Source: Flavobacterium croceum DSM 17960 (lineage in GTDB: Bacteria > Bacteroidota > Bacteroidia > Flavobacteriales > Flavobacteriaceae). Taken from it: DNA of 64,000 nt. Position numbers and translations under genes: made by a program. The notes below the pieces were generated by a model. The model had not been told where the DNA came from. It did not search any database and saw nothing but the letters and a program-made list of their open reading frames with translations. The stretch spans positions 1 through 64,000 of the forward strand of contig NZ_PQNY01000004.1 of assembly GCF_002917885.1 (NCBI RefSeq), in the 5' to 3' direction. Positions 1-8,982 of the stretch are shown here, one piece after another (the stretch's first letter is position 1; each line of letters starts with the position of its first letter).

Positions 1-3000
1 TTTTACTGATAACGATGCTGAGCCTACACCATCACCTGTAGCAGGTGCGCCACAAGAACGGTTTGCTCCTGCTGATAATGTAAGGTTAGAGCCTGAAATG
101 AAATTACAATCGGTTTGTAATTGGAATTTTATTCCCATTAACTGATTATTAGGAACTCCACCATTATTAAGTACTCCTGGTAAACCTTGTGCTGGATAAG
201 CTGTATGTGTGGTTAAATCTAACGTGGTAATTGTTCCTGCAACAGAAGAAGTTACTGCTTGCCAATTCCCACTTCCTACAGGATATTCTGCTTGTAACGA
301 TCCTGCTACAAAACTAGTTCCTGCTGGTAAATCTATACTGAAAGTATTATCAATAGTGTTTCCAGGACCTGCAGAATTAACTCGGTAAACATATGATAAT
401 GGTGTACATAAATTTACATTACCGCTTGGCTGACTAACAGTAACTATTTGTATTTCTGCCCCTTGAGGAACAAAAGTTAAATTTTTAGTTAATTTTCCAC
501 AAGTATAGGTAGATGGATCTGTTGGATATGAACCACAGTTCCAACCTCCTTCTACAGGAAAAGTTGTACTTACACAAGTTGAATATGTAAAGTCTATACG
601 ATAATCTTTGTGATTATTTGGTGCTATACCCGTAGTACTTAATTGTACCCAAACTCCACCTGAATAAGCTATTGGAGTATATGCTGTATTTGTAGCTACG
701 TCTACTACTTGAGTAATAGTTACCCCTGCTGTTGTAGGAAAACTCAACCAAGTATAAGGTGCCGTTGCCAAAGATGCATTATCTAAACGTACAACAAAAC
801 TTTCGTTTGGTTTTGAAGCTTGTACAGTACCTGTTTGGTCGTTTAAAGTTAATGCTGGAGCGTTACTGTAAGTAATAGCTTTAGAAGAAGTAGCTGCCAC
901 ATCATAAGTAGTTGGTTTAACAGCATCTGTAGCATAATCATAATAAAACTCTTTTGCATAATATTTAAAAACCAAAAGATCTGTATTGCTTGCAGAACCA
1001 CATGTAGGTATTACTGTAGGTTGCAATGTTAAACCATAACCATTTCCTCCTAATTTTCTTACAGAATCATGTCTCCAAGTACCTGGATTAATATAAGTGT
1101 AAACATTACCCACAACTGAATCTGGTGTAATTGTTGTTAATGCTACACCACTATAGTCTTGTACTGTAGTACTTACTAACTGATACCCTACAGGCAATGT
1201 CATTTCTACTTTTTCAATATACTGCTGTGGTCTAAATTCATTTGTATATTCAAATCCTGAAGAATCAAAAAATGATGCTGTAAAGAATCCTTGGTTTGGT
1301 ACTCCAGCAGTACATGCTGATAATGCTCCTATAGATTGACTATAAGTATTTGAAACACCTACTAAATACATTTCTGGAACCATAGTATTACATTGTTCTC
1401 TAACACTAGAAGTGTTAAGATTGAAAAAAGACCATGTTTTACCAGACTGAACATCGTGTTGTGGTAAATTGTTGGTTGCTACTTCATATCGAGAAAGTAC
1501 TTCAACTACGTCGTTTGCTTGTAAACCTCCTATGGCTGTAACAGCAGCGGTTAAATCCCAAACAACACTTTGAACAGATGCTGTAGATGCACTTTGACTA
1601 AATGATGTAAGTGTCATAGTGGCACCTATTTGGCTACCTCCTCTTTTAATTACTACATCTATGTTTTTAGGTGTCAGCTTGTTTACAGCTCCTGCTTTAT
1701 CCAAAGTAAGTTCAACAAACATATTGCTCGCCGCATTATTTTGGGTAGCGCTACCTGTTATTTCAATATCATCTAAATACAATGCTTTAGACAAATCGTA
1801 AGCTGAAATTTGAGCACGTGTTCTACGTGTAGCCAACGTATAGTCTGTCCAACCCAAAGAATTATCCGCTCTTTGAACCAAAGGCACTCCCGTAGTAGGT
1901 CCAACTGCACAAGGAGAAGGACAAAATGCTAATGAAGTAAGTGTACCGCATACTTGCTCTGCACGACAGTTACAACCTGTAACCACATTGTTTCTTTCGA
2001 ATAATTTCCAAGTAATAGAATAATTACTTCCAGCAGAACAATTATAAGATAAATTTAACTTAACCCAACCCCAACCTGTAGTTGCTGTTGAAACTAAAGG
2101 AGATGTTATTGTTACTACATTTCCAACCTGTGTAAAAGTTACGGTAGAAGTAGTTCCTGTAGGGTTGTATGCTCCATTTGCCCATTTTGCAGAATTTACT
2201 GTAGTACCTGCAGGCAATGTTATTTGATATTCGTATTTAGTATTTGAAGTATTTAAATAGTTGTAAAAATCATAATAATTTATACCTATATTTACATCAA
2301 ATGGTGTGCCTGGATTAATGTTTGCAGGTATATAACCCGCAGGAGTTACACTAATTTTTCTTGTAGACAAACCAGCACCACCAGAAAGCCCTGTAGTTGT
2401 AACTCTAGTGGTTTTATCACACATGGTGAAATATTTAATATCGCCCCCTATATGATCTTGGCTAACAGCTCCAACTCCACAACTCATTGGTGCACAAGTC
2501 ATTTGAATTTCAATATCTAAAGTAACTGTATTTCCAGGTGGCAAATCATCATAAAAACCATCACCATCTACATCTTCTAGCCCTACACCTGCTCCATCAG
2601 GGTCTGTGGTAAAGAAATTGGATAAATCTGATGAGTGTATACGTGCACCAGCTCCTGAAGACGGAAATGTAAAAGGAACAACTACTGAATTGGTACCAGC
2701 GGCTACATTTCTTACATATGCGTTCCCTAAAGTAAGATAATTTGCAGCAATACTCCCTAATGGTACACCTCCAAAATAAACATCTCCTTTTCTTAGGATT
2801 ACGTCATACATAGTAGCAGCTGCTGTATTACCAGAACCTGCATTATTGTAGGTATTTCTAATAACAAAAGGAGTACACATATCTGTATATCCTACCAAAG
2901 TCATGGTGTGTGTAGTGTAATTTGGAGTACCCGAAACCATAGAGGTAGAACCTGTACCTGTTTTTGTATCACACCAGTTTGCAGGTGCAGGATCACACCC

Positions 3001-3873
3001 CCAACCTGCTGCATAACTTGTAGATGCATTACATTTTAAAATTTTGTAAACTTCAGTAACAACTAAAGTTTCTCCAAAACCAAAAGTTCCACCTGTTAAA
3101 TTAGAAGATGGAATGGTATAATAAGAAGTAGTTCCAGAAGTACTTGTTGGTGTAAGCACCAATGGTGTACCTGTACTACCGCTACCCCCTGTAAGTGTTA
3201 CTGATACATTTTGAATACCAGAGGAAGGATAATCTATTGAAAAATAGACTTGTGAAACCGAACCACTACCTCCATTACTAATAGTAAAAGTTCTAGTGTA
3301 ATTGGTGTTCATCAAAGCATTATTCTGGCTAACTGGCTGCGTAAAAGTAAACGCTGGATACGTAACCGAGTAGGTAGACGATACCTCTGTGGTTGCCGTA
3401 GCTCCTGTTATACTTCCAGTAACCGTGTCTTTAAACGCCGTACCTGCCAAAGCAGCTGTACGAGTAGCACACGTAGCTTTTCTGTCGATAGTAAAAACCA
3501 ATCGATTTGCCAAAGCTAATGCATTTGGACCTACCTTAAACTTAGGTGCGTTTGGCGTTCCTCCATCGTCTACTATAGTTAATCCCGCGTTTGTACTTAC
3601 TACAGCCACCGAACCCGGCACATATTCTACTCCTGCGCCTAACTGTATCGTAACAGAGGCTCCTGTAGTAGAGGCTGTTGTAACATCGAGCTGTACCTGT
3701 AATTTCGAGGACGAATTACAAACTTCCAAACTTCTAGGGTTGGAAGTAGGTGCTGATGAAAACGATGGGAAACTAATACTAAACGATGACTGAGCGACCA
3801 TGCTTAGTCCACACAAAAGTGTAAACAAAAACATCATACGCTGAGTCCATCTTAAAAAATAGTTGTTTCTCAT
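1..3873 (-). CDS. Giant secreted repeat protein (adhesin-like), N-terminal part, runs off the left edge
   Basis: Partial gene: the ATG is at 3871-3873 and the frame stays open for 1291 codons to base 1. The N-terminus is a signal peptide (basic start MRNNYF, hydrophobic MMFLFTLLCGLSMVAQ). The rest is rich in Thr, Ser, Gly, Val and Asn, with recurring beta-sandwich-like units (phrases such as VTIQLGAGVEYVPGS and SFVAGSLQAEYPVGS) resembling DUF11/conserved-repeat domains, and scattered Cys pairs (for example CNCRAEQVC) that may form disulfides after export. No catalytic motif was seen. Large proteins of this type in Flavobacteriaceae usually end in a T9SS sorting domain, but that end is outside the window. 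An adhesin or surface-structure role is inference. Short plus-strand frames inside it are shadows. Confidence 0.8.
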   Translation of the reverse strand, partial: MRNNYFLRWTQRMMFLFTLLCGLSMVAQSSFSISFPSFSSAPTSNPRSLEVCNSSSKLQVQLDVTTASTTGASVTIQLGAGVEYVPGSVAVVSTNAGLTIVDDGGTPNAPKFKVGPNALALANRLVFTIDRKATCATRTAALAGTAFKDTVTGSITGATATTEVSSTYSVTYPAFTFTQPVSQNNALMNTNYTRTFTISNGGSGSVSQVYFSIDYPSSGIQNVSVTLTGGSGSTGTPLVLTPTSTSGTTSYYTIPSSNLTGGTFGFGETLVVTEVYKILKCNASTSYAAGWGCDPAPANWCDTKTGTGSTSMVSGTPNYTTHTMTLVGYTDMCTPFVIRNTYNNAGSGNTAAATMYDVILRKGDVYFGGVPLGSIAANYLTLGNAYVRNVAAGTNSVVVPFTFPSSGAGARIHSSDLSNFFTTDPDGAGVGLEDVDGDGFYDDLPPGNTVTLDIEIQMTCAPMSCGVGAVSQDHIGGDIKYFTMCDKTTRVTTTGLSGGAGLSTRKISVTPAGYIPANINPGTPFDVNIGINYYDFYNYLNTSNTKYEYQITLPAGTTVNSAKWANGAYNPTGTTSTVTFTQVGNVVTITSPLVSTATTGWGWVKLNLSYNCSAGSNYSITWKLFERNNVVTGCNCRAEQVCGTLTSLAFCPSPCAVGPTTGVPLVQRADNSLGWTDYTLATRRTRAQISAYDLSKALYLDDIEITGSATQNNAASNMFVELTLDKAGAVNKLTPKNIDVVIKRGGSQIGATMTLTSFSQSASTASVQSVVWDLTAAVTAIGGLQANDVVEVLSRYEVATNNLPQHDVQSGKTWSFFNLNTSSVREQCNTMVPEMYLVGVSNTYSQSIGALSACTAGVPNQGFFTASFFDSSGFEYTNEFRPQQYIEKVEMTLPVGYQLVSTTVQDYSGVALTTITPDSVVGNVYTYINPGTWRHDSVRKLGGNGYGLTLQPTVIPTCGSASNTDLLVFKYYAKEFYYDYATDAVKPTTYDVAATSSKAITYSNAPALTLNDQTGTVQASKPNESFVVRLDNASLATAPYTWLSFPTTAGVTITQVVDVATNTAYTPIAYSGGVWVQLSTTGIAPNNHKDYRIDFTYSTCVSTTFPVEGGWNCGSYPTDPSTYTCGKLTKNLTFVPQGAEIQIVTVSQPSGNVNLCTPLSYVYRVNSAGPGNTIDNTFSIDLPAGTSFVAGSLQAEYPVGSGNWQAVTSSVAGTITTLDLTTHTAYPAQGLPGVLNNGGVPNNQLMGIKFQLQTDCNFISGSNLTLSAGANRSCGAPATGDGVGSASLSVK

Positions 3874-5042
3874 TGATAAAAAATTAATTAATAAATATTT
3901 CAACTGATCTTTTATTTATTGAATTGTCGAAGACCAAAACGACAATTTTATTATTACTATAATTACTATTAAACAGATTATATACACTAAGCATCTATAA
4001 ATTCAATTTTCAATTGGGTTTATACATACAAAGTGTATTGGTTACTCTATTTTGGGGCAGATTTTTTATAAACAAATTATTTACCATACAAAAACTATTG
4101 TTTGTAAATAAACTATGCTTGCATACTACATAACACTTTACATTTAATATGATATGGTACCCTTTGTTAAGCATTTATAGTTTGTTTTGTATTTATAGTT
4201 TTACTATTATTTTGCAATTATTTATATTGTTGCTGTTTTATACGTATTCTATTTCATTAACCAGTGCTTCATATTTAGTTTAACAACCAAATACCGCAAG
4301 ATTTTTGCTTCTTTTTAGAATATTTTTAGACAAATAATCGAGACAAAAGCATAAAAATTGCAAGTAAACACTAGTATTCAAACTATAATGCAAACTTAGC
4401 TTTGAAAAAAATGTAATGAAATGTTAAAGCCGTAGAGATATAATTACTACAAAATAGAATTTATACTACACAATGAGTAGTCAATATTTTAAATAACATA
4501 TAGATTGTATGTGTACCACGGATTCTTTTGTGTGTTAGTAAATTCAATTTTAGAATAGAAGATTATAAGATTTGAGTAACACTGAACAGTAGATACTAAT
4601 TACAGCTAATACATGAGATTTAATCTTGAAAAAAATACCCAACGCGCAACACAAGTGTATTACTAACTTTGTTATTTTTTCGTGAAAATAGTGTTTATAA
4701 CCAAAAAAACAATAGTTATATCTTAATACAATCTTTAACTTATTAGGGTAAAACTTAAATAAATCACAATAAGTAATTGCATATAAATCTACAATACAGT
4801 AGTATTATTTTTATAAATACATAGTTTTGTTTCTAATACTACATATCACACTTCAACATATCTTTGAGGATATAAATAGATACGTATTTGGCGAACTATT
4901 TGAAAACCAATTAAAGGTAATTTTTACGAAAGTTTTAATTATTTACAGTATGTGCTTGTTGAAATTTTAAAAAATTAGTTATGAGGCTATAAATCAATAT
5001 TAACTGTAACTTGGTGTAGAAACTTTAAATAAATCTACTATT
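3874..5042. other. Long AT-rich intergenic region without a gene
   Basis: About 1.17 kb between the divergent giant secreted protein gene and the histidine kinase gene. No convincing reading frame and no tRNA-like fold were seen. Two plus-strand sequences fit the Bacteroidota -7 box TAnnTTTG: TAACTTTG at 4664-4671 and TAGTTTTG at 4822-4829. Neither has a good TTTG box 19 bases upstream. If used, they would give the kinase mRNA a leader of roughly 210 to 370 bases. No good promoter for the minus-strand gene was found. Confidence 0.5.
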
Positions 5043-5942
5043 ATGTTTACAACTTATGCCCCAAGTTTACTTACTGTGTTAAGTATTAAGTGTAACCTAT
5101 TAACAGGTATTGTCAAAACACCTCTTAATTGGTTTTTATTATTGCTTATAGTATTAAATATAAGCTTTTTAGAAATTTTTTATTTATTAAAGCATAGATT
5201 GCTATTAAAGAGTTTGAAAAAGAAAAATGAACTAGATAAAAAGAAAACTAGAACTAAGGATAATTTGACAGTTGAAAATTATTATTGTAAAAACGCTTTA
5301 AAAGCTATAAGCCACGACATGATAAGTCCTTTAAAATTTATGGTTTTAATTACAAAAGAACTCCAAAACTCATTATTGGTTGGAGACATACATAAATCAA
5401 AGGAATATGCCCACACACTACTTAATTCCACAACAAACCTATTTTGTTCTACAACAAACCTAATGGAATTATTGAAAGAAGATTTTAATAGACAGAACGA
5501 ACATAATTTATACTCTATCAATACATTGATTAATAAAGAGATAGCTTTCTATACAGATATGGCTACTATTAAAAATAATAAAATAGAATATAATTATTCA
5601 AGCGAGATACTTATTCCAACAAATAGAAAAACTATTTCTCTAATTACTAGAAACTTGCTAGATAATGCTATTAAAAACACTAGTAATGGAAAAATAATAT
5701 GTAAAACTTATACCGAAAATAAAAGTTTAATACTAGAGATTGACGACAACGGAAAAGGAATGTCTACAGAAATGATAGAGTATTACTTACAAATACAAAA
5801 CAACCACATCAATACTATGCTAAACAAAAAATATGGAATAGGTATTCATTTAATAATAGAACTTTTAAAGCCATTGGGAGGAAAAATTTATTTCAAAAAA
5901 AATATCAAAGGAACTAATACTCAAGTTATAATACCACTTTAA
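5043..5942 (+). CDS. Sensor histidine kinase without an obvious sensor domain
   Basis: 299 residues. One membrane helix at about residues 29-50, a basic linker, then a HisKA-type dimerization helix with the H-box AISHDMISPL (His91). The HATPase domain has an N-box (NLLDNAIKNT, about 204-212), a G1 box (DDNGKGM, 234-240) and a G2 box (KKYGIGIHL, 262-270). There is no PAS, GAF, CHASE or large periplasmic domain; only about 28 residues precede the helix. The input may therefore be a membrane signal or a partner protein. It lies 11 bases upstream of the response regulator gene, so the two form a two-component operon. The ATG at 5043 has only a weak AT-rich ribosome binding region, as is usual in this phylum. 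Confidence 0.88.
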   Translation: MFTTYAPSLLTVLSIKCNLLTGIVKTPLNWFLLLLIVLNISFLEIFYLLKHRLLLKSLKKKNELDKKKTRTKDNLTVENYYCKNALKAISHDMISPLKFMVLITKELQNSLLVGDIHKSKEYAHTLLNSTTNLFCSTTNLMELLKEDFNRQNEHNLYSINTLINKEIAFYTDMATIKNNKIEYNYSSEILIPTNRKTISLITRNLLDNAIKNTSNGKIICKTYTENKSLILEIDDNGKGMSTEMIEYYLQIQNNHINTMLNKKYGIGIHLIIELLKPLGGKIYFKKNIKGTNTQVIIPL

Positions 5943-5953
5943 AATCAATTAAA

Positions 5954-6583
5954 ATGACAAAAATATTAATCGCCGATGACCATTTAGTAGTAAGAGCTGG
6001 AGTAAAAATAATATTGTCTCAAGCTTTTGATTCACTCCAAATCGAAGAAGCTCAAGATTATGAAGAAACAAAAAACAAAGTTCAAAAAACAAACTTTGAT
6101 TTACTTATTCTTGATATTAATATGCCCGGTAGTAAAAATAAAGAAATGATTAAGGAGTTAAGAGAAATTGATAACAATTTAAGAATATTAATATTTTCTG
6201 GGTATGATAGCGAAACCTATGCTGTACAGTATATTATAGCTGGGGCAAATGGATATATAAACAAACTTTTTAGTGAAAATAAAATAGTCGAGGCAGTAAA
6301 ATCTATTATTGAAACTGATTATTATTACCCACCTAACATAGTAAATAAAATAATTAAAGCTAGCTCAGACAAAAACCAGTTTTTACCACTAAAAAAGTTA
6401 TCCAAAAGAGAATTAGAAATAGCCAATTTGCTCGTGCAAGGAGATGGAAATATTGAAATATCAAACAAATTAAACATTCAAATGTCTACTGTAAGCACTT
6501 ACAAAAACAGAATTTTTGAAAAATTAAGTATTAAAAAACTCGTTGATTTAATTTACTTACTTGAAGAATCAAAACATTATTAA
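5954..6583 (+). CDS. LuxR/NarL-family response regulator
   Basis: 209 residues. The receiver domain (about 1-120) has the acidic pair IADDH (Asp8-Asp9), the phospho-acceptor Asp54 in LILDINMPG, Ser82 in the Thr/Ser position (IFSGYD) and Lys104 (YINKLF). A C-terminal LuxR-type helix-turn-helix (about 145-205) carries LSKRELEIANLLVQG and the recognition region MSTVSTYKNRIFEKL. It is the partner of the kinase encoded just upstream. Its targets are unknown; the divergent giant surface protein gene and the palindrome directly downstream at 6622-6641 are natural candidates, but this is inference. Confidence 0.92.
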   Translation: MTKILIADDHLVVRAGVKIILSQAFDSLQIEEAQDYEETKNKVQKTNFDLLILDINMPGSKNKEMIKELREIDNNLRILIFSGYDSETYAVQYIIAGANGYINKLFSENKIVEAVKSIIETDYYYPPNIVNKIIKASSDKNQFLPLKKLSKRELEIANLLVQGDGNIEISNKLNIQMSTVSTYKNRIFEKLSIKKLVDLIYLLEESKHY

Positions 6584-6621
6584 TACAAAAGCAAAAGTCT
6601 TTTATACGTACACTAAAGGTT

Positions 6622-6641
6622 ATTCTACAGCCCTGTAGAAT
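6622..6641. promoter_or_regulatory. 20-bp palindrome downstream of the response regulator
   Basis: Perfect 9-base arms (ATTCTACAG and CTGTAGAAT) separated by CC. A third GTAGAA half-site follows at 6652-6657. No T-tract follows, so it is a poor terminator. A protein-binding site, perhaps for the response regulator, is possible but not shown. Confidence 0.4.
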
Positions 6642-6695
6642 GATGCCTAAAGTAGAATTTTCTAGGAAAAATTGATTTTTTTTAGTATATATTTG

Positions 6696-6834
6696 AACCG
6701 TAATTAATCGTTATATATAGATAATATTGCACGTTTTATTAAAAGATTAATTGCGTATAAGTTGTTTCTCATAAATACAACTTAAATTAAAATTTAATTA
6801 AAAGATGAGCTACCTAAATTAAGGTAGCTTTTCT
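6696..6834 (+). ncRNA. Possible small RNA with two stem-loops
   Basis: A -7-like box TATATTTG (6688-6695) is followed by a stem-loop with 8-base arms (TAAGTTGT 6758-6765, ACAACTTA 6777-6784) and then a good intrinsic terminator (6808-6834). No gene lies between box and terminator. The transcript would be about 130 bases. The -33 element is weak (TTG at 6672-6674, only 13 bases upstream). The terminator could equally serve the two-component operon. No known RNA family was recognised. Confidence 0.25.
6808..6834 (+). terminator. Rho-independent terminator
   Basis: Perfect 8-base stem AGCTACCT (6808-6815) and AGGTAGCT (6822-6829), loop AAATTA, followed by TTTCTTATT. It ends either the two-component operon or the possible small RNA. 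Confidence 0.75.
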
Positions 6835-7164
6835 TATTAAATTCAGTTTTGATAAAAAAGTAAAGAATATAACAATTTAAGATATCAATTATAAAATAAA
6901 TATTTAATTTATTTAGGTATAATTACATCTATTTTTTATTAAATTGGGGTTAATATTACTATTTCTTTAACATCAAAAGACTAGAATCATTTCCAACAAT
7001 TAATAGTTTCAAAACAATATTTTTAATTATCCCATAATAATGAAACTTATTGCTAATTTTATACCAATCAGTAAAATCAATTTCCTCATTAGTTTTACAA
7101 GGCTAATTTAAAAAATATAAAAGTAAAAAATTATCAAATATTTTTGAAAACACTGCAAAAAGTA

Positions 7165-7198
7165 AAGAAAAAAAACAATGAAATTTCAAAACTTCATT
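7165..7198 (-). terminator. Terminator of the T9SS cargo gene
   Basis: On the minus strand, AATGAAGTT (7198-7190) pairs with AATTTCATT (7185-7177) through one G-T pair around a TTGA loop. A T-rich run follows (A-rich on the plus strand at 7165-7175). It lies 34 bases past the stop codon at 7233. Confidence 0.72.
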
Positions 7199-7232
7199 AT
7201 TCTTAAATCAGAAAGTTTATAGTACACTACCT

Positions 7233-8801
7233 TTATTTTTTTATAAACTTATGATACGATGTTCCTTCAGAAGAAATTGCTTCAACAATATACATTCCCG
7301 ATTGTAATGCCGAAACAGAAATTGGCGTAATTTCATTTTGAGTACTCATTTCTTTTACTACAGCTCCTGTAACCGAAACTATTTTTACTTTTATATCAGC
7401 ATTATTAAAATTGTTATTTTTAATAAACAAAACATCGTTGGCTGGATTTGGATAAACAGTAAAATAGCTATCCAATATGTTTTGTGCTGTTCCTAAAGCT
7501 ACACTAGTTTCTAAATAATCTGGAATTGAGTTTCCGTTTGTATCATCATCGGCTGGATTTCTATTTCCGTTGTAATCTTCGTTCATAGTCAATACACCAT
7601 CTCCATCATCGTCATTATCTAGATAATTTGGAATACCATCGTTGTCTGTATCTAAAACACTATTTGTAGTCGAAGTTGCATTGGTATTTTTATTGGAATT
7701 GAAAACATACTCAATACTGGTTAATATTAAATCGCCATCGTCGTCGTTATCTATAAAATTTGGAGTACCATCAGCATCGGTATCATCATTGGCTAGATTT
7801 GTATCATTGTTTAAATCTTCTAATGATGTTGTAACATTATCTAAATCATAATCATTATCACAAGAAAATACTTTTAAATCTATCGTTACAATTTCTCCTG
7901 TACTTTTTAAACCATATATTTTTTGATTAAAAGCCGTAGTGTTTTGATACAATTCTGGTAAAGCTGTATTTACATCTACTTGACCGTTTATTATACCAGA
8001 ATAAAAAGTCATACTTGGTTCATTCAAATCGGTTTTTACAACAGCCAAATTAAAAGGTTCTAATCCATCACCATCTGTTTCGCACTTCCAAAATTTATAA
8101 TGATTTGCTCCAAAAGTATTGTAGAAACGCCATGCTTCATAATTTGCTGTCCAAGCCGAAGTATTTCTACCTGGTGCAGCTATAGCACTTGCACCAGTAG
8201 GATCTATTAACCCTACAACTGCTCTACCTCCATTCCAAGTAGCGCAGAGATCTTTTCTTTTTATTTGGACATCAAATTTTTCGCCATCTTCATACATAAT
8301 CATTGCAAATGTACTTATAGCGCTATTGTTGCAACTAAACTGCGGATTATTACTGTATAATACGATTACTTTTCTAAAAGGTGCATAGCCTTGAATAGAA
8401 TAGACTACAGATTGCGGATCGGTGGTATTTACAATAGCATTATTAATATCATGGTAACAACCTAAAAAAGCATTTTTAACGGGGAAACCTGCATTTGGAA
8501 TTGTTGTATTAAAAGACCACGGAGAATTACTCCCTGCCGCATTACTATTGAATGTTATATATCCATTAGAAGAAACATTCATAAAATTATTAGTAACACC
8601 ATAAAAGTTAATATTAAATGGCAAGGCAATAGGACCAGAATAAGTATCGTCTAGATTAAAAGAGATGGTAGTACTAGCCATTGTAGGAGATAACACCACA
8701 TTTTGATATGGAATACTTACCACATTATAATTTGGCACTTGAGCCACAGTTGTGGCTAAACCAATAAAAAATAATAAAATTTGTAGGTAAAGTTTTTTCA
8801 T
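7233..8801 (-). CDS. Secreted T9SS type A cargo protein with calcium-binding TSP3-like repeats
   Basis: 522 residues from the ATG at 8799-8801. Signal peptide MKKLYLQILLFFIGLATTVAQ, then a large beta-rich N-terminal region with no recognised catalytic site. Next come acidic thrombospondin-type-3-like repeats (DNDYDLDN, DDTDADGTPNFIDNDDDGD, DTDNDGIPNYLDNDDDGDG) expected to bind calcium. The C-terminus is a T9SS type A sorting domain (FTVYPNPANDVLFIKN ... SGMYIVEAISSEGTSYHKFIKK). The frame extends 10 codons further upstream, but a candidate -7 box at 8829-8836 would start transcription inside that extension, and the chosen start gives a normal signal peptide. Exported across the outer membrane; substrate or partner unknown. 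Confidence 0.9.
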   Translation of the reverse strand: MKKLYLQILLFFIGLATTVAQVPNYNVVSIPYQNVVLSPTMASTTISFNLDDTYSGPIALPFNINFYGVTNNFMNVSSNGYITFNSNAAGSNSPWSFNTTIPNAGFPVKNAFLGCYHDINNAIVNTTDPQSVVYSIQGYAPFRKVIVLYSNNPQFSCNNSAISTFAMIMYEDGEKFDVQIKRKDLCATWNGGRAVVGLIDPTGASAIAAPGRNTSAWTANYEAWRFYNTFGANHYKFWKCETDGDGLEPFNLAVVKTDLNEPSMTFYSGIINGQVDVNTALPELYQNTTAFNQKIYGLKSTGEIVTIDLKVFSCDNDYDLDNVTTSLEDLNNDTNLANDDTDADGTPNFIDNDDDGDLILTSIEYVFNSNKNTNATSTTNSVLDTDNDGIPNYLDNDDDGDGVLTMNEDYNGNRNPADDDTNGNSIPDYLETSVALGTAQNILDSYFTVYPNPANDVLFIKNNNFNNADIKVKIVSVTGAVVKEMSTQNEITPISVSALQSGMYIVEAISSEGTSYHKFIKK

Positions 8802-8828
8802 GCTGTTTGGTTTTGTGTTAATAGATAC

Positions 8829-8836
8829 CAAATATA
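8829..8836 (-). promoter_or_regulatory. Candidate -7 box of the T9SS cargo gene
   Basis: Minus-strand TATATTTG fits TAnnTTTG. Predicted start of transcription is near 8822, a leader of about 20 bases before the ATG at 8801. No clear -33 box. Confidence 0.42.
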
Positions 8837-8926
8837 ATAAAAAATAATAATATTCTTGTTTTCAAGTGCTTATAAAAAAAATATTTCTGTTTTTATTTTT
8901 TTAGCGTAATAAGTTTCAAAATGGCA

Positions 8927-8934
8927 TAATTTTG
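8927..8934 (+). promoter_or_regulatory. Candidate -7 box for the gene at 8983
   Basis: TAATTTTG fits TAnnTTTG and lies 48 bases before the ATG. No clear TTG at -33. Confidence 0.45.
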
Positions 8935-8982
8935 GTACAGTCAAACTATCAAATCTATCTGTAACATTTAACCTTATTTATT

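Larger units (their letters stand above)
6584..7164. other. AT-rich intergenic region with palindrome and possible small RNA
   Basis: About 580 bases between the response regulator gene and the terminator of the minus-strand T9SS cargo gene. It contains the palindrome at 6622-6641, a -7-like box at 6688-6695, a stem-loop at 6758-6784 and a terminator at 6808-6834. No protein-coding frame was recognised. The stretch from about 6840 to 7164 shows only AT-rich sequence. Confidence 0.5.

Noticed and set aside
3389..3793. Plus-strand open frame of 134 codons
   Set aside because: It lies wholly inside the minus-strand giant secreted protein gene, whose frame, signal peptide and repeats are coherent. 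Low-complexity Thr/Val-rich DNA gives long opposite frames.
6622..6641. Palindrome as a terminator
   Set aside because: Only two bases between the arms and no T-run afterwards.
8802..8831. Longer start for the T9SS cargo protein
   Set aside because: Ten residues before a normal signal peptide, and a -7 box lies at the proposed earlier start.
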